Counted from the first letter of the stretch, positions 24,735 to 33,175 are shown. The stretch is DNA of 64,000 nucleotides from Sulfopaludibacter sp035606355 (GCA_035606355.1 DATNFO010000041.1:310001-374000), one strand, 5' to 3'. Notes: generated by a model from the letters alone, not told the origin. Numbers and translations: made by a program.

Positions 24735-25127
24735 TTATACGGCTGCCATCGGATGCGCCTCCTGCAAACGCGTGCATGCATTCCAGAGAATGCGGCGGAC
24801 CTCGGGCTCGTAGAAGGGTTGCGCGATCAGGTCGTAAGCGCCCAGGTTCAGCGCTTCGGCCCAGAAGCGGGTATCGGCGGCTGCATCGGTGACCAGAACC
24901 TGCACGTCGCGCGGGCAATCCCGGGCAATGTGCAAAGCATCCAGCCAGTTTCCATCGGGCAGGTGGGCTTCGGTGAGAATGAGCTCAATCTCATCGTCGC
25001 GAAGCACGGCGCGCGCTTGCTGCAGAGTTTCAGCGTGTTCGATTTCGAGCGGGAGCTTGTGCAGCATGCGCGAGAGGCGGTGAGCGTCTTCCTTCCGCTC
25101 AGTGATGAAGAGAATCTTCGACCTCAT
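24735..25127 (-). CDS. Stand-alone degenerate response-regulator receiver
   Basis: A ~130-residue single-domain receiver (SKILFITERKEDAHRLSRML...). The phospho-acceptor position, normally Asp in 'LLDxxLP', is Glu (ELILTEAHLPDG, ~53), and the conserved Lys of the 'KP' motif is Gln (DLIAQPFYEP). The Thr/Ser position is kept (VTDAAAD). It therefore probably does not take part in normal phosphotransfer and may be a constitutively 'on-like' or scaffold protein (inference). It lies 42 nt after hpt and 16 nt before the peptidase gene. GTG at 25136 is an alternative start. Confidence 0.75.
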   Translation of the reverse strand: MRSKILFITERKEDAHRLSRMLHKLPLEIEHAETLQQARAVLRDDEIELILTEAHLPDGNWLDALHIARDCPRDVQVLVTDAAADTRFWAEALNLGAYDLIAQPFYEPEVRRILWNACTRLQEAHPMAAV

Positions 25128-25169
25128 ACTGCGCACCTTAAGATCCTTTAATGTTATCTTACCGCCGTC

Positions 25170-25697
25170 TCACGACTGGCGGAGTACGGCGACGTACGAA
25201 AGGTTGCGATAAAGCTGCCCGTGATCCAGCCCAAACCCGACGACAAAGCGGTCGGGGATCTCGAAGCACCGCCAGTCCACCGGGACGTCCACAATCCTGC
25301 GCGAGGTACGGTCCAGAAACGTGCAGACCGCGAGGGAGTTGGGTGCACGCCCGGCGAGCGTTTGCAGCAGGTAGCGCAGTGTGAATCCCGTGTCCACGAT
25401 GTCTTCCACCAGCACGACGTCTTCGCCTTCGATGGTCTCGTCGAGATCCTTGGCAATGCGCACCACGCCCGGCGCGCCGCTCTTATTCGAGAAGCTCGAT
25501 ATCGCCAGGAAATCCATCTTGACAGGGACGGTCATGCGCCGGGCGAGCGCGGTCATGAAAAACACGCTGCCCTTGAGCACGCCGACCAGCTTCAGCGTGC
25601 GTCCTTCGTAATGGCGGGACATCTCCGCGGCCACTTCTGCGATGCGCGCGTCAATCTGCTCCTCGGTGAAAAGGATGCGATCGATATCCGGACTCAT
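25170..25697 (-). CDS. hpt: Hypoxanthine phosphoribosyltransferase
   Basis: A 175-residue protein of the HGPRT family, converting hypoxanthine or guanine plus PRPP to IMP or GMP in purine salvage. The PRPP-binding motif VVLVEDIVDTGFTL spans ~94-107. The flexible loop (SSFSNKSGAPG) and the purine-contact region (PDRFVVGFGLDHGQLYRNL) are intact, and the length is normal. Its ATG overlaps the stop of the upstream kinase/nuclease-like fusion by 4 nt, so translation is probably coupled. Confidence 0.93.
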   Translation of the reverse strand: MSPDIDRILFTEEQIDARIAEVAAEMSRHYEGRTLKLVGVLKGSVFFMTALARRMTVPVKMDFLAISSFSNKSGAPGVVRIAKDLDETIEGEDVVLVEDIVDTGFTLRYLLQTLAGRAPNSLAVCTFLDRTSRRIVDVPVDWRCFEIPDRFVVGFGLDHGQLYRNLSYVAVLRQS

Positions 25698-26647
25698 ACT
25701 TCGACCGGCCTCTCGGCGAGCCCGTACTTGAAGATCAGGTTTTCAAAATCCTTCTGATAGAACACTTGGATTTTGATGTGCGGATAGAGCTCGCGCAGCA
25801 GGCGCACTTTGCGGTTTTTTTTGGTAACCAGCGACTGCTTCATCGTCGTGAGCTCCAGGTAAAGATCGAACTCGGGAAGGTAGAAATCGGGCGTGAAGCT
25901 CTCGACCGCGCGGCCGTCTGGACCGTATTGAATGGGGAAGGTGCGCGGTTCGTACTCCCAGGCGATGCGGTAGAAGTCCAGCAGGTTGGCGAACATCCCC
26001 TCGCTCGCGTTGACGAAGACCTTCTTCCGCAGCGTGGCATGCCCGGCGGGCACAATGCCGAAACGCGCCAGCTTGAGGCGCATTTGAAACTGAAGCTGCT
26101 GCTCCGCCGCGGGGGATAGGTGCCCGCGCTCCGCGAGCCCGGCAGTTCGCGCCGCCGTCTCGATCAGTTCGGCCATTTGCTCGCTGGTGAGCACTTCGGA
26201 GTTCAGCACGATATCGAAAAGGTCCGCGGTGGCTTTGCTCTTGCCGAACTTGGCTTTGCGTTCAGCGCGGGCGGCGGCTTCCATTTCAAGCAGCAGTTGA
26301 CGCGCTGCGGGCCGTTCCAGGCGACGGTCCAGCATCAGGTTCCCGATTCGCACGTTCTCCGGCGCGACGATGTGGACGCGCAGCATGCCGGGGAAGTGGC
26401 GTGCTTGAAGCTCGCCGCCAACGGCGCAATAGACGACGTGATGTTCGGTGGCCGCACGCGCGAGGATGGTGGTCGCAAGGCTCGGAAAGGCACGCGCGGG
26501 AATCTCGCGATCCGCGCCGAATTCTTCAGCGGCGAGCGACGCCATGCGAGTTTGGGTGAGCAATTCGAAGCCAAGGCGTTGCGCGGCAATGCGCGCCACC
26601 TCCTCGAACCGGCAACCCGGGTGCCCCGAAACCGCGATTAGCGCCAT
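25694..26647 (-). CDS. Cytidylate-kinase-like protein fused to a nuclease-like C-domain
   Basis: About 317 residues from ATG 26647 (MALIAVSGHPGCRFEEVARI); a TTG four codons upstream is less likely. Residues ~1-180 resemble the cytidylate kinase-like family, with a P-loop-like glycine segment (SGHPGCRFEEV), a VYCAVGG strand, and a DRRLERPAARQLLLEME region. Residues ~215-317 look different: YEPRTFPIQYGPDG, then FTPDFYLPEFDLYLELTTMK and KVRLLRELYPHIKIQVFY, a layout like PD-(D/E)xK nucleases with Asp, Glu and a following Lys. It overlaps hpt by 4 nt. Both activities are inferred; the P-loop lacks the usual GK(S/T). Confidence 0.7.
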   Translation of the reverse strand: MALIAVSGHPGCRFEEVARIAAQRLGFELLTQTRMASLAAEEFGADREIPARAFPSLATTILARAATEHHVVYCAVGGELQARHFPGMLRVHIVAPENVRIGNLMLDRRLERPAARQLLLEMEAAARAERKAKFGKSKATADLFDIVLNSEVLTSEQMAELIETAARTAGLAERGHLSPAAEQQLQFQMRLKLARFGIVPAGHATLRKKVFVNASEGMFANLLDFYRIAWEYEPRTFPIQYGPDGRAVESFTPDFYLPEFDLYLELTTMKQSLVTKKNRKVRLLRELYPHIKIQVFYQKDFENLIFKYGLAERPVEV

Positions 26648-26783
26648 GGCGGCTCGCAAGCACCCCGAAACGCCCTTTTCGCCGGATTTTGCAGCTCAAA
26701 CGCACTCGCATCGCCGGCGCCGTTGATCCTAACGGAGCCGCGATGTGTTTTTTTGCCGCATTCCAACGCACTCGCATCCCGGG

Positions 26784-27158
26784 CACCTTTTACCGCTCCC
26801 TGACGGTCACGGCTCCGTATGCAGTTGATGCTGCTAACGGAGCCGCGACCGTGAGGGAGCGGTAAAAGGTGAATCGAAAAGCGCATGGAGTGCGACGAGA
26901 ATAACAGCCGGAGTTTTTCGGAGCCGCGACCGTGAGGGAGCGGTAAACGGTGCATCGAAGGGCGAATGGATCGCGACGAGAATAACAGCCGGGGTTTTTC
27001 GGAGCCGCGACCGTGAGGGAGCGGTAAACGGTGTATCGAAAGGCGAATGGATCGCGACGAGAATAACAGCCGGAGTTTTTCGGAGCCGCGACCGTCAGGG
27101 AGCGGTAAACGGTGCATCGAAAAGCGCATGGAGTGCGACGAGAACAACAGCCGCTTCC
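26784..27158. repeat. Imperfect long hairpin plus 81-bp tandem repeat (about four copies)
   Basis: An inverted repeat pairs 26784-26818 with 26837-26871 around an 18-nt loop. The right arm begins a direct array: the core CGGAGCCGCGACCGT starts at 26838, 26919, 27000 and 27081, an exact 81-bp period with few mismatches. Because 81 is a multiple of three, the minus strand stays open as a fake coding frame repeating 'PLPHGRGSE'. The gap 26648-27210 holds no credible gene. A related element lies at 33267-33434. Confidence 0.85.
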
Positions 27159-27210
27159 ACGGTTTACCGGGGCGGACTGGGCGGACGATTCGCGAATCGT
27201 TCACAGTCCC

Positions 27211-27870
27211 TTATGATAACGCCAGGTCTGTGTAGAGGAAGCGTTCGTACCGATGAGGCTCGCCGGTGACGCACGGAATCGTTCGGTTGAACATCGGCCC
27301 GGCGTAGGCGAAGGTGTGGAACTCTCCGTTTTCGCCGCAGGGGTCTGCCTTTGCGGGAAGATCGTTCAGCAGCGCCGTGTCGAACTCGCGACCCGCGAAG
27401 CTTTCGTCCAGCGCGGCGGTATCGATGCACGCCAGCCGCGCGCGCAAGCGGCCTGCGATCATTTCCCTGGCAAGGTCCGCAGTGGGCAAATCCCAAAGCG
27501 GGAACACCGGCTTCAACCCAGATTCCGCCAGCTGCCGCTCGCGATACTCGCGAATATCGCGCAGATAAAGATCGCCGAACGCAATTTCAGTGAAGCCTTC
27601 GGCAATCGCGCGACGGCACGCCTCGGCCATACAACCTTCATACGCTTCGTTGGAACAAGGCCACGGCAGCGGAATCTGCCAAAGCGGTACTGCCGCGGCT
27701 TCGGCTTGAGCTTCCAGCAGTTCGCGGCGGACGCCGTGCATGGCTACACGACCCGCCGCGTCATTGAGAGTAGTCAGCAGCCCGGCAACTTCGACGCCCT
27801 GCTGCCGCAGAACATGCAGGCTCCAGGCGCTGTCTTTGCCGGAGCTCCAGGCCAGTAGAGTCTTCGCCAA
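27211..27870 (-). CDS. PP-loop ATPase of the diphthine-ammonia-ligase-like (Dph6/MJ0570) family
   Basis: A 219-residue adenine-nucleotide alpha-hydrolase with the PP-loop WSSGKDSAW (~8-16) and the family signature DPCGENGEFHTF (~177-188). Archaeal and eukaryotic relatives amidate diphthine on EF-2. Bacteria lack diphthamide, so the bacterial role is unknown. It is the last gene of the B12-riboswitch operon, 3 bp after a membrane-protein gene, which hints at cobalamin-related chemistry such as an amidation, but this is inference. All core motifs are intact. Confidence 0.8.
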   Translation of the reverse strand: MAKTLLAWSSGKDSAWSLHVLRQQGVEVAGLLTTLNDAAGRVAMHGVRRELLEAQAEAAAVPLWQIPLPWPCSNEAYEGCMAEACRRAIAEGFTEIAFGDLYLRDIREYRERQLAESGLKPVFPLWDLPTADLAREMIAGRLRARLACIDTAALDESFAGREFDTALLNDLPAKADPCGENGEFHTFAYAGPMFNRTIPCVTGEPHRYERFLYTDLALS

Positions 27871-27873
27871 CCG

Positions 27874-28404
27874 TCAGGCCGCCTGCAAAGCGACGCGCTC
27901 GCGGCGCGCCACCGTCCGGCTCAGCCACGCATGCAGAACGAAGAACACCGCGGAATACAGCAGGTCCGACGCGAGCGTGCGGCCGTAGAACGGAATCCCG
28001 GCGACGAAGCAACTCACCAAACCTTCCATGTTGCGGGCATAGGTGTGGGCGGCGCCCAGCCACACCGCGAAGTTGGTGATCAGGAAGAACTGCAAGCTCG
28101 CGGCGACGGCGGCCGTACCGATCCACAGCGGATTTTCCGTGCGGCGCAGCTTGGTTCCGATCCATACAGAAATCAAAAAGCTCGCATATACGAACGGCGT
28201 CGCGAAGGAATAGCCGCCCAGAATCGGGTCAGTAATCGCCATGAGCACGATCGGCAGCGCGTAGGCCTGCCAGCCGCGCAGGCGCGCGCCCGCGAACAGG
28301 CTCATCGCTCCCACAGGCGCGAAGTTTACCGCCTGAGTGACGCGCAGCAGCGCTCCCAATACCGTCAGCCCCATGGCCATCGGCCTCGCCGTCTGATTTT
28401 CCAT
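27874..28404 (-). CDS. DUF6580-like integral membrane protein in B12 operon
   Basis: A 176-residue protein with about five hydrophobic segments (LGALLRVTQAVNFAPVGAMSL, AYALPIVLMAITDPILGG, FVYASFLISVWIG, AAVAASLQFFLITNFAVWLG, and a last helix LYSAVFFVLHAWL). It resembles the DUF6580 putative transporter family and is similar in size and topology to substrate-binding S components of ECF transporters. GAGGAG upstream fixes the ATG at 28404. Its place between cobalamin adenosyltransferase and the PP-loop gene under a B12 riboswitch suggests a part in cobalamin or cobalt uptake (inference). Confidence 0.75.
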   Translation of the reverse strand: MENQTARPMAMGLTVLGALLRVTQAVNFAPVGAMSLFAGARLRGWQAYALPIVLMAITDPILGGYSFATPFVYASFLISVWIGTKLRRTENPLWIGTAAVAASLQFFLITNFAVWLGAAHTYARNMEGLVSCFVAGIPFYGRTLASDLLYSAVFFVLHAWLSRTVARRERVALQAA

Positions 28405-28426
28405 TGTTTCTCCTCTACTCACAATA

Positions 28427-29062
28427 TTATCTACCAGTAAGCCCCGATGTCGATTGGTTCGGCTCCCACAGTGTTTCCACCGTGGACGTCAGATGGTTCG
28501 CCCAGCGGCTCCACACGAACAGCGCATCGCTGAGGCGGTTCAGGTACCGCACTGCTTCGGGCGGCGCTTCCTCTTCGCGGCTGAGCGTGACGCACGCCCG
28601 CTCAGCGCGACGGCAGACGGTCCGGCAGATGTGCAACTCCGCGTCCAGCCGGCTGCTGCCCGGCAGAATGAAACTGCGCAACGGCGCCAGTTCCGCATTC
28701 ATGTGGTCCATCTCTTTTTCGAGCTGCTCGATTTCCGCGGCGGTGATGCGCGGCTGCTTTTCGTGCACATCCGCCGGCAGCGTCGCGAGAATCGAGCCGA
28801 GGTTAAAGAGTTCGTGCTGCACGCGCAGCATAATGGGCGCGAGCGGATACACTTTTCCGTTGCGACTCACCATTTCATGCACGGTGGAGCGAGCGAGTCC
28901 GAGAAATGCATTCAGCTCGTCGACGGTGCCGTACGCCTCTATGCGCGCACTGTCCTTCGACACGCGTTGACCGCCCACCAACCCGGTCTCCCCGCCGTCG
29001 CCACGCCGCGTGTATACGCGATTGATCGCCAGGCGCGGTTCTTCGAATGGAACGTCGCTCAT
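28427..29062 (-). CDS. pduO: PduO-type ATP:cob(I)alamin adenosyltransferase
   Basis: A 211-residue protein of the PduO/MMAB family, transferring the adenosyl group of ATP to cob(I)alamin to make adenosylcobalamin. Markers are the N-terminal ATP site YTRRGDGGETGLVGGQRVSK, the YGTVDELNAFLGLAR helix, and the C-terminal LNRLSDALFVWSRWAN motif. Length and motifs are normal. It starts 4 bp after the receptor gene and is read from the same riboswitch-controlled transcript. Confidence 0.93.
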   Translation of the reverse strand: MSDVPFEEPRLAINRVYTRRGDGGETGLVGGQRVSKDSARIEAYGTVDELNAFLGLARSTVHEMVSRNGKVYPLAPIMLRVQHELFNLGSILATLPADVHEKQPRITAAEIEQLEKEMDHMNAELAPLRSFILPGSSRLDAELHICRTVCRRAERACVTLSREEEAPPEAVRYLNRLSDALFVWSRWANHLTSTVETLWEPNQSTSGLTGR

Positions 29063-29066
29063 AGCT

Positions 29067-31238
29067 CTATTTTGCTCTCGAAATCGCCCACTTCAAACCC
29101 GCAACGAAGTTGAGCCGCGGCGATGGGAAGCCGAACACTTCTTCGTAATACTGGTTCAGGGCGTTGCGCAGATTGCCATACGCCGTGACGCCATGGCCCA
29201 GCTCATAATTCACATTGATTCCCAGGTTCGCGTACCCGGGATTCCAAAACAGGCCGTTGGTTGCGCCGAGGCCAGGCTCCACATCGAGCGCCTGCCCGCG
29301 ATAATATCCCTCGACGTTCGCCGTCACCTTGCCGCGCGTAACGGTGACCATGGTGGTACCCGAGTTCGCGGGACGCCGCAGCAGTTGCTGCCCCACCTGA
29401 AATGGCGTAGGCGCGACATTCGTTGCGCCGCTTAGCCCGAGGATTTCGGTGTTGAGGTACGTGTATGAACCAGTGACGAAAACCCAGCGCGCTGGACGCC
29501 ATTGGGCCGTGAACTCGGCTCCCTGGGCGCGCGAGTTGGCGAGGTTATCGGTCTGGAAGCGGCCCAGTTTGCTGAGGCTGCCGCCGAGCGTCACAATCAG
29601 GTCGTAGTAGCGGTTGTAAAAATATGTGGCATCGAGCGCGATGAGGCCGTGCGCCAGCTTCTGGCCGATTCCGGCATCGAAGCTGCGCGTGCGCTCCGGC
29701 TTCAGCGACGGATTGTCCGTGTACGCCAAATCGAAGCCGCCCGGTGGCCGCAGGCCCATGCCGAAGGAGGAGTGCAACCGCGTCGCTGCCTTCGCATACG
29801 CCACCGCGACCTTGGGATTCGCAGTGGATATCGTCTGCTCCGGGAAGGCCGGCCGCGAGAAGCCGTCGGTTGGAATCGCGCCAGTGCGGATGATTTCACC
29901 GCGCACACCTGCCTGCACGCTGAATGCGCCCCAGACGAAGCGGCTTTCCCAGTAGATGCCGGTCTCATTGCGGCGGATGGGGAACGCGTTAAAGGATGCG
30001 TCGCTGATGAAGGTGTTCTTGATTTCTTCCAGCGCTTCGCTGACGCCGAATGCCGTTGTGTAATGCGGGCTCACGCTGACGATGGTGCGCGACTCCGCCT
30101 GACCTCTCAGGTCCTTATTCGCGCTGAAACCGAAAGGGCTGGTATAGCCATTATTGTTCTGGAAAAAGGTGGTGAAGAGTTCTTCCCGTACACGCGGCGT
30201 GGCATCGATGGTGTAGTGCGCCAGGTAATCGCCAAAATTGTTTTTGCTCCGGCTGATGAGGTCGATTCCGCTGAAGGTGTGCTTCGGATCCGAACCCCAT
30301 GCACCGGGCTCGCCGACCGTGTTGCTATCGAAATCGGCATGCAGCGAGAGCGACTGGCGGCCCCAGTGCCGCGATACGTTCAGGAGGCCGTTGGTGTTGT
30401 GATAATCGCCGTTCGGGACGGGGCCATTATCATCCATGCGCGATGCGGAGAACGCCAGGCCGAAACCGCCGATGCGCGCCGTACCGCCGGCGCCAAAGCG
30501 ACGTTCGCCGTATGTGCCGCCTTCGGCAAGCACATCGAAGTTGGGCGAAGCATCGGCTTCACGAGTCACGAAATTCACCACCCCGCTGTTGGCATAGGGT
30601 CCGTAAATCGCCGATTGCGGGCCGCGGACCACTTCCACGCGATCCAAACTCTCGGTGGGGATATGGGCGAAATCGAAATTCCCGCCGAAGGCGTTCACCG
30701 GAACTCCGTCGATCTCGACGAGGTTGAAATTCGCATAACCGCCGCGAATGAACAGACCGGTGACACCGCCGAAATACGCGGTTTGGCTGAAGGCGAGACC
30801 GGGCACGTAGCGAAGCAGGTCCACCGCGGTAGGCTGATTGCTTTCGCGGATTTCCTGACGCGGCACGATGGTGACACTGCTGCCCTGCTGTTCGGCGGAA
30901 ACATCGATTGCCGAGCCGACAACGCGAACCGCATCGACCACCGGGGCGAGTTCCAGTTTTACGTTGGCCGGCGTGCCGGCCTGGTCGAGAGGAATCTCGA
31001 CGGTACGGAAGCCGGGCGCGGTGACGGCAAGGCGCGCTCCCGGCGCGGGGTCGGCTTTCAGGTTGAAGCCGCCGGCAGTATCGGCGACAGTCTGGGCTTC
31101 CACGCCGACACGGTCGACAATGGAGACCTGGGCTCCGCATACACCGGCGCCCGATGGATCGGTGACGGTTCCTTTGATATCGGCGGCGAAGAGTGAAACG
31201 AATGAACAGGCCAGCAGGCCTGCGGCACGGAAAAACAT
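29067..31238 (-). CDS. btuB: TonB-dependent receptor, BtuB-like (cobalamin uptake)
   Basis: A 723-residue outer-membrane receptor. GGGAGGAG 7 nt upstream fixes ATG 31238 (MFFRAAGLLACSFVSLFAA signal peptide); a longer frame to 31304 runs into the riboswitch. Residues ~20-95 are a CarboxypepD-regulatory-like fold (IKGTVTDPSGAGVCGAQVSI), common in acidobacterial receptors. A plug domain follows (DLLRYVPGLAFSQ, VEVVRGPQSAIYGPYANSG), then a 22-strand-type barrel ending in an aromatic-containing strand near NFVAGLKWAIS. The riboswitch upstream and pduO downstream make cobalamin the likely substrate. It depends on TonB/ExbBD energy. Confidence 0.9.
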   Translation of the reverse strand: MFFRAAGLLACSFVSLFAADIKGTVTDPSGAGVCGAQVSIVDRVGVEAQTVADTAGGFNLKADPAPGARLAVTAPGFRTVEIPLDQAGTPANVKLELAPVVDAVRVVGSAIDVSAEQQGSSVTIVPRQEIRESNQPTAVDLLRYVPGLAFSQTAYFGGVTGLFIRGGYANFNLVEIDGVPVNAFGGNFDFAHIPTESLDRVEVVRGPQSAIYGPYANSGVVNFVTREADASPNFDVLAEGGTYGERRFGAGGTARIGGFGLAFSASRMDDNGPVPNGDYHNTNGLLNVSRHWGRQSLSLHADFDSNTVGEPGAWGSDPKHTFSGIDLISRSKNNFGDYLAHYTIDATPRVREELFTTFFQNNNGYTSPFGFSANKDLRGQAESRTIVSVSPHYTTAFGVSEALEEIKNTFISDASFNAFPIRRNETGIYWESRFVWGAFSVQAGVRGEIIRTGAIPTDGFSRPAFPEQTISTANPKVAVAYAKAATRLHSSFGMGLRPPGGFDLAYTDNPSLKPERTRSFDAGIGQKLAHGLIALDATYFYNRYYDLIVTLGGSLSKLGRFQTDNLANSRAQGAEFTAQWRPARWVFVTGSYTYLNTEILGLSGATNVAPTPFQVGQQLLRRPANSGTTMVTVTRGKVTANVEGYYRGQALDVEPGLGATNGLFWNPGYANLGINVNYELGHGVTAYGNLRNALNQYYEEVFGFPSPRLNFVAGLKWAISRAK

Positions 31239-31266
31239 TGGTAAGCTCCTCCCTCGAGAGCTGTGA

Positions 31267-31433
31267 CTAACGGTCCGTGGCCGGTCTCCTGACTTGCGCG
31301 TCATCGGAAGAGATTCACCTTCCCGTTCCGAAGAACAGTGGTGTTTCGAATCTCGCCTCAGCGCTTACAGTGGCGGGGCCGTGCTGGATTTTCACCAGCT
31401 TCCCGTGCACCAGCGGACAATAAACTCCGTTAC
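31267..31433 (-). promoter_or_regulatory. Adenosylcobalamin (B12) riboswitch
   Basis: On the minus strand the region reads GGGAAGCTGGTGAAAATCC, then GCCACTG (the B12 box half), and later AAGTCAGGAGACCGGCC, in the order and spacing of the cobalamin riboswitch core. The outer ends TAACGG and CCGTTA can pair as P1. Downstream, AGCTC and GAGCT flank and could occlude part of the GGGAGGAG ribosome site of btuB, suggesting translational control (inference). High AdoCbl would shut off the four-gene operon. Confidence 0.92.
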
Positions 31434-31459
31434 TGAGTGTACACTATTTGCAAAGACCC

Positions 31460-33091
31460 ATGTACCGGCTCATCACCGCGCTGGCGGTTTCGGCGCTGCT
31501 GCTTTCGGCGGCCGATCCGCAGAAAGACCAGCGCAAAAAATCTCTGGAAGCCTATCAGGAAGGGCTTGCGGCCGATAAAGCAGGCCATCGCGACGATGCC
31601 ATTGCGGCGTATTCGGCAGCCATCCATGCCGATGAAACCAACGGGGCGGCGTGGCTCGCTCGCGGCCGCGATTATCTGGCTACCGGAAAGAACGACGCCG
31701 CGACACTGGATCTGGAGCAAGCGGTGCGCTATCTTCCTAACGACGCGCAGGCATACGCGGCACGCGGGCAGGCCGACAGCGCGGCGGGCCAGACTGCGCG
31801 CGCCATACAGGATTTCTCCACCGCCATTGAACTGAAACTGGAACGCACTGAGGTTTATACAGGTCGCGGCGACGCATATCGCGCGAGCGGCCAGTTTGAA
31901 AAAGCGGTAGACGATTATACGCGCGCCATCAAGCTGCGGCTGGATAATCCGGAACCGTATAAGGGTCGCGGAATGGCATACGCGGCGCTCAAGCGGTATC
32001 GCGACGCGGTGGATGATTTCGATCTGTGCCTGGAACGGCGTCCGGATTTCGAAGACGTATACATTGAGCGCGCCTTGGCGTATGCCGCTTTGAGCGATTA
32101 TCAGCACTCCAGGCAGGATCTGGACGAAGCCGCGCGCCTGCGGCCGGAAGATGTGCGGGTATACCGGGTGCGCGGCGCGGTTCGCGAGCGAATGCGCGAC
32201 GACCCCGGCGCGCTGGCGGACTTCAGCGAAGCGATCCGGCTGGACCCGAAGGATGCGCGCCTCTACCTGGCGCGCGGCTCTGTGTATGCGCGCATGGGAA
32301 AGCTTGCGGAATCGCTGGAGGATCGGGATAAGGCGGTGCAGTTAGACCCGAAGAGTCCCGAGGCGTACGTCGCGCGCGGAAGCTCCTATCACCTGTTAGG
32401 CCGTCATGAGGAAGGGTTCAAGGACCGAAGCACGGCGCTGTCGCTCGATCCCAATTACGCGCTGGCGTGGGAAGCGCGCGGCAACGCGTACCTGATGCTG
32501 GGCCATTACGATGAGGCGGTAGCGGATCTGGAGCATGCGGTGCGGCTCGAGCCGGGGAATGCCGAGGCTCGGCGACTGTTGACGCAGGCACAGGCACAAG
32601 TTGCGCAAGTGGTGGCGGCAGCGAGGGTGAAGGAAGCGGCGCCGGATACGACGAAGGTTACGCTGCCTGGTTCTCCGGCGGCGGCCGAAGTTCCGCCCGC
32701 CGCTGCGGCAGTGCAACCGGCGCCTGCGGCAGTGCAGCCGAAGCCTATGGCGGTGCAGCCGGCGCCGAAACCGGCGGTGTCCGCGGCCGAATTGCATGCC
32801 AAGGGAAGGCAGCTCTTGCAGCAGGATAAGTTCACTGAGGCTGTTGCCGTTTTATCGGCCGCCATTGCAGCCGACCCGTCGCTGGCGTTGGCATACAATG
32901 CGCGCGGGTATGCGCGGTTCCGGTTGAAGCAGTATGCAGACGCGATTGCCGACTTCGATGAGGCGGTCAAGCTGAAGCCGGATTACGCGAACGCGTATAG
33001 CAATCGCGCGGCGGCGAAGCGGTCGGCAGGCGACAAGGCGGGCGCGGAGGCCGATGCGAAGCGCGCTAAGGAATTTGCCGTTGGTCGATGA
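31460..33091 (+). CDS. Exported multi-TPR protein
   Basis: About 543 residues from ATG 31460 (MYRLITALAVSALLLSAAD, a signal peptide); an in-frame TTG at 31448 is less likely. Residues ~25-380 carry roughly ten TPR units with 'A.A.RG.AY...G....A..D...A..L.P' patterns. A low-complexity Ala/Pro/Val linker (~395-440, repeats of 'AVQPAPA') leads to two more TPRs at the C-terminus. It probably acts as a periplasmic protein-interaction scaffold. It diverges from the riboswitch-controlled operon. Two tandem hairpins follow the stop. Confidence 0.85.
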   Translation: MYRLITALAVSALLLSAADPQKDQRKKSLEAYQEGLAADKAGHRDDAIAAYSAAIHADETNGAAWLARGRDYLATGKNDAATLDLEQAVRYLPNDAQAYAARGQADSAAGQTARAIQDFSTAIELKLERTEVYTGRGDAYRASGQFEKAVDDYTRAIKLRLDNPEPYKGRGMAYAALKRYRDAVDDFDLCLERRPDFEDVYIERALAYAALSDYQHSRQDLDEAARLRPEDVRVYRVRGAVRERMRDDPGALADFSEAIRLDPKDARLYLARGSVYARMGKLAESLEDRDKAVQLDPKSPEAYVARGSSYHLLGRHEEGFKDRSTALSLDPNYALAWEARGNAYLMLGHYDEAVADLEHAVRLEPGNAEARRLLTQAQAQVAQVVAAARVKEAAPDTTKVTLPGSPAAAEVPPAAAAVQPAPAAVQPKPMAVQPAPKPAVSAAELHAKGRQLLQQDKFTEAVAVLSAAIAADPSLALAYNARGYARFRLKQYADAIADFDEAVKLKPDYANAYSNRAAAKRSAGDKAGAEADAKRAKEFAVGR

Positions 33092-33115
33092 TGGGCGGCC
33101 GGCGGAGGTTTCTGA

Positions 33116-33137
33116 AAACCGAAAGATCTTTCGGTTT
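33116..33137 (+). terminator. Palindromic hairpin after TPR gene
   Basis: A perfect 22-bp palindrome (ACCGAAAGATCTTTCGGT core, 33118-33135) is followed on the plus strand by CGTTTTCT. It lies 25 bp after the TPR stop, so it fits an intrinsic terminator. Confidence 0.6.
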
Positions 33138-33175
33138 CGTTTTCTAAGCCATTTCGTTTCTTTGCGGGGTAGAGG

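Noticed and set aside
26838..27158. CRISPR array
   Set aside because: Units are contiguous 81-bp near-identical copies with no unique spacers, and no cas genes are present.
26638..27204. A 188-codon minus-strand frame with repeated 'PLPHGRGSE'
   Set aside because: It is the translation of an 81-bp tandem repeat whose length keeps the frame open; no independent protein features.
29502..31196. 564-codon plus-strand frame
   Set aside because: It is fully antisense to the TonB-dependent receptor, whose domains and riboswitch are clear.
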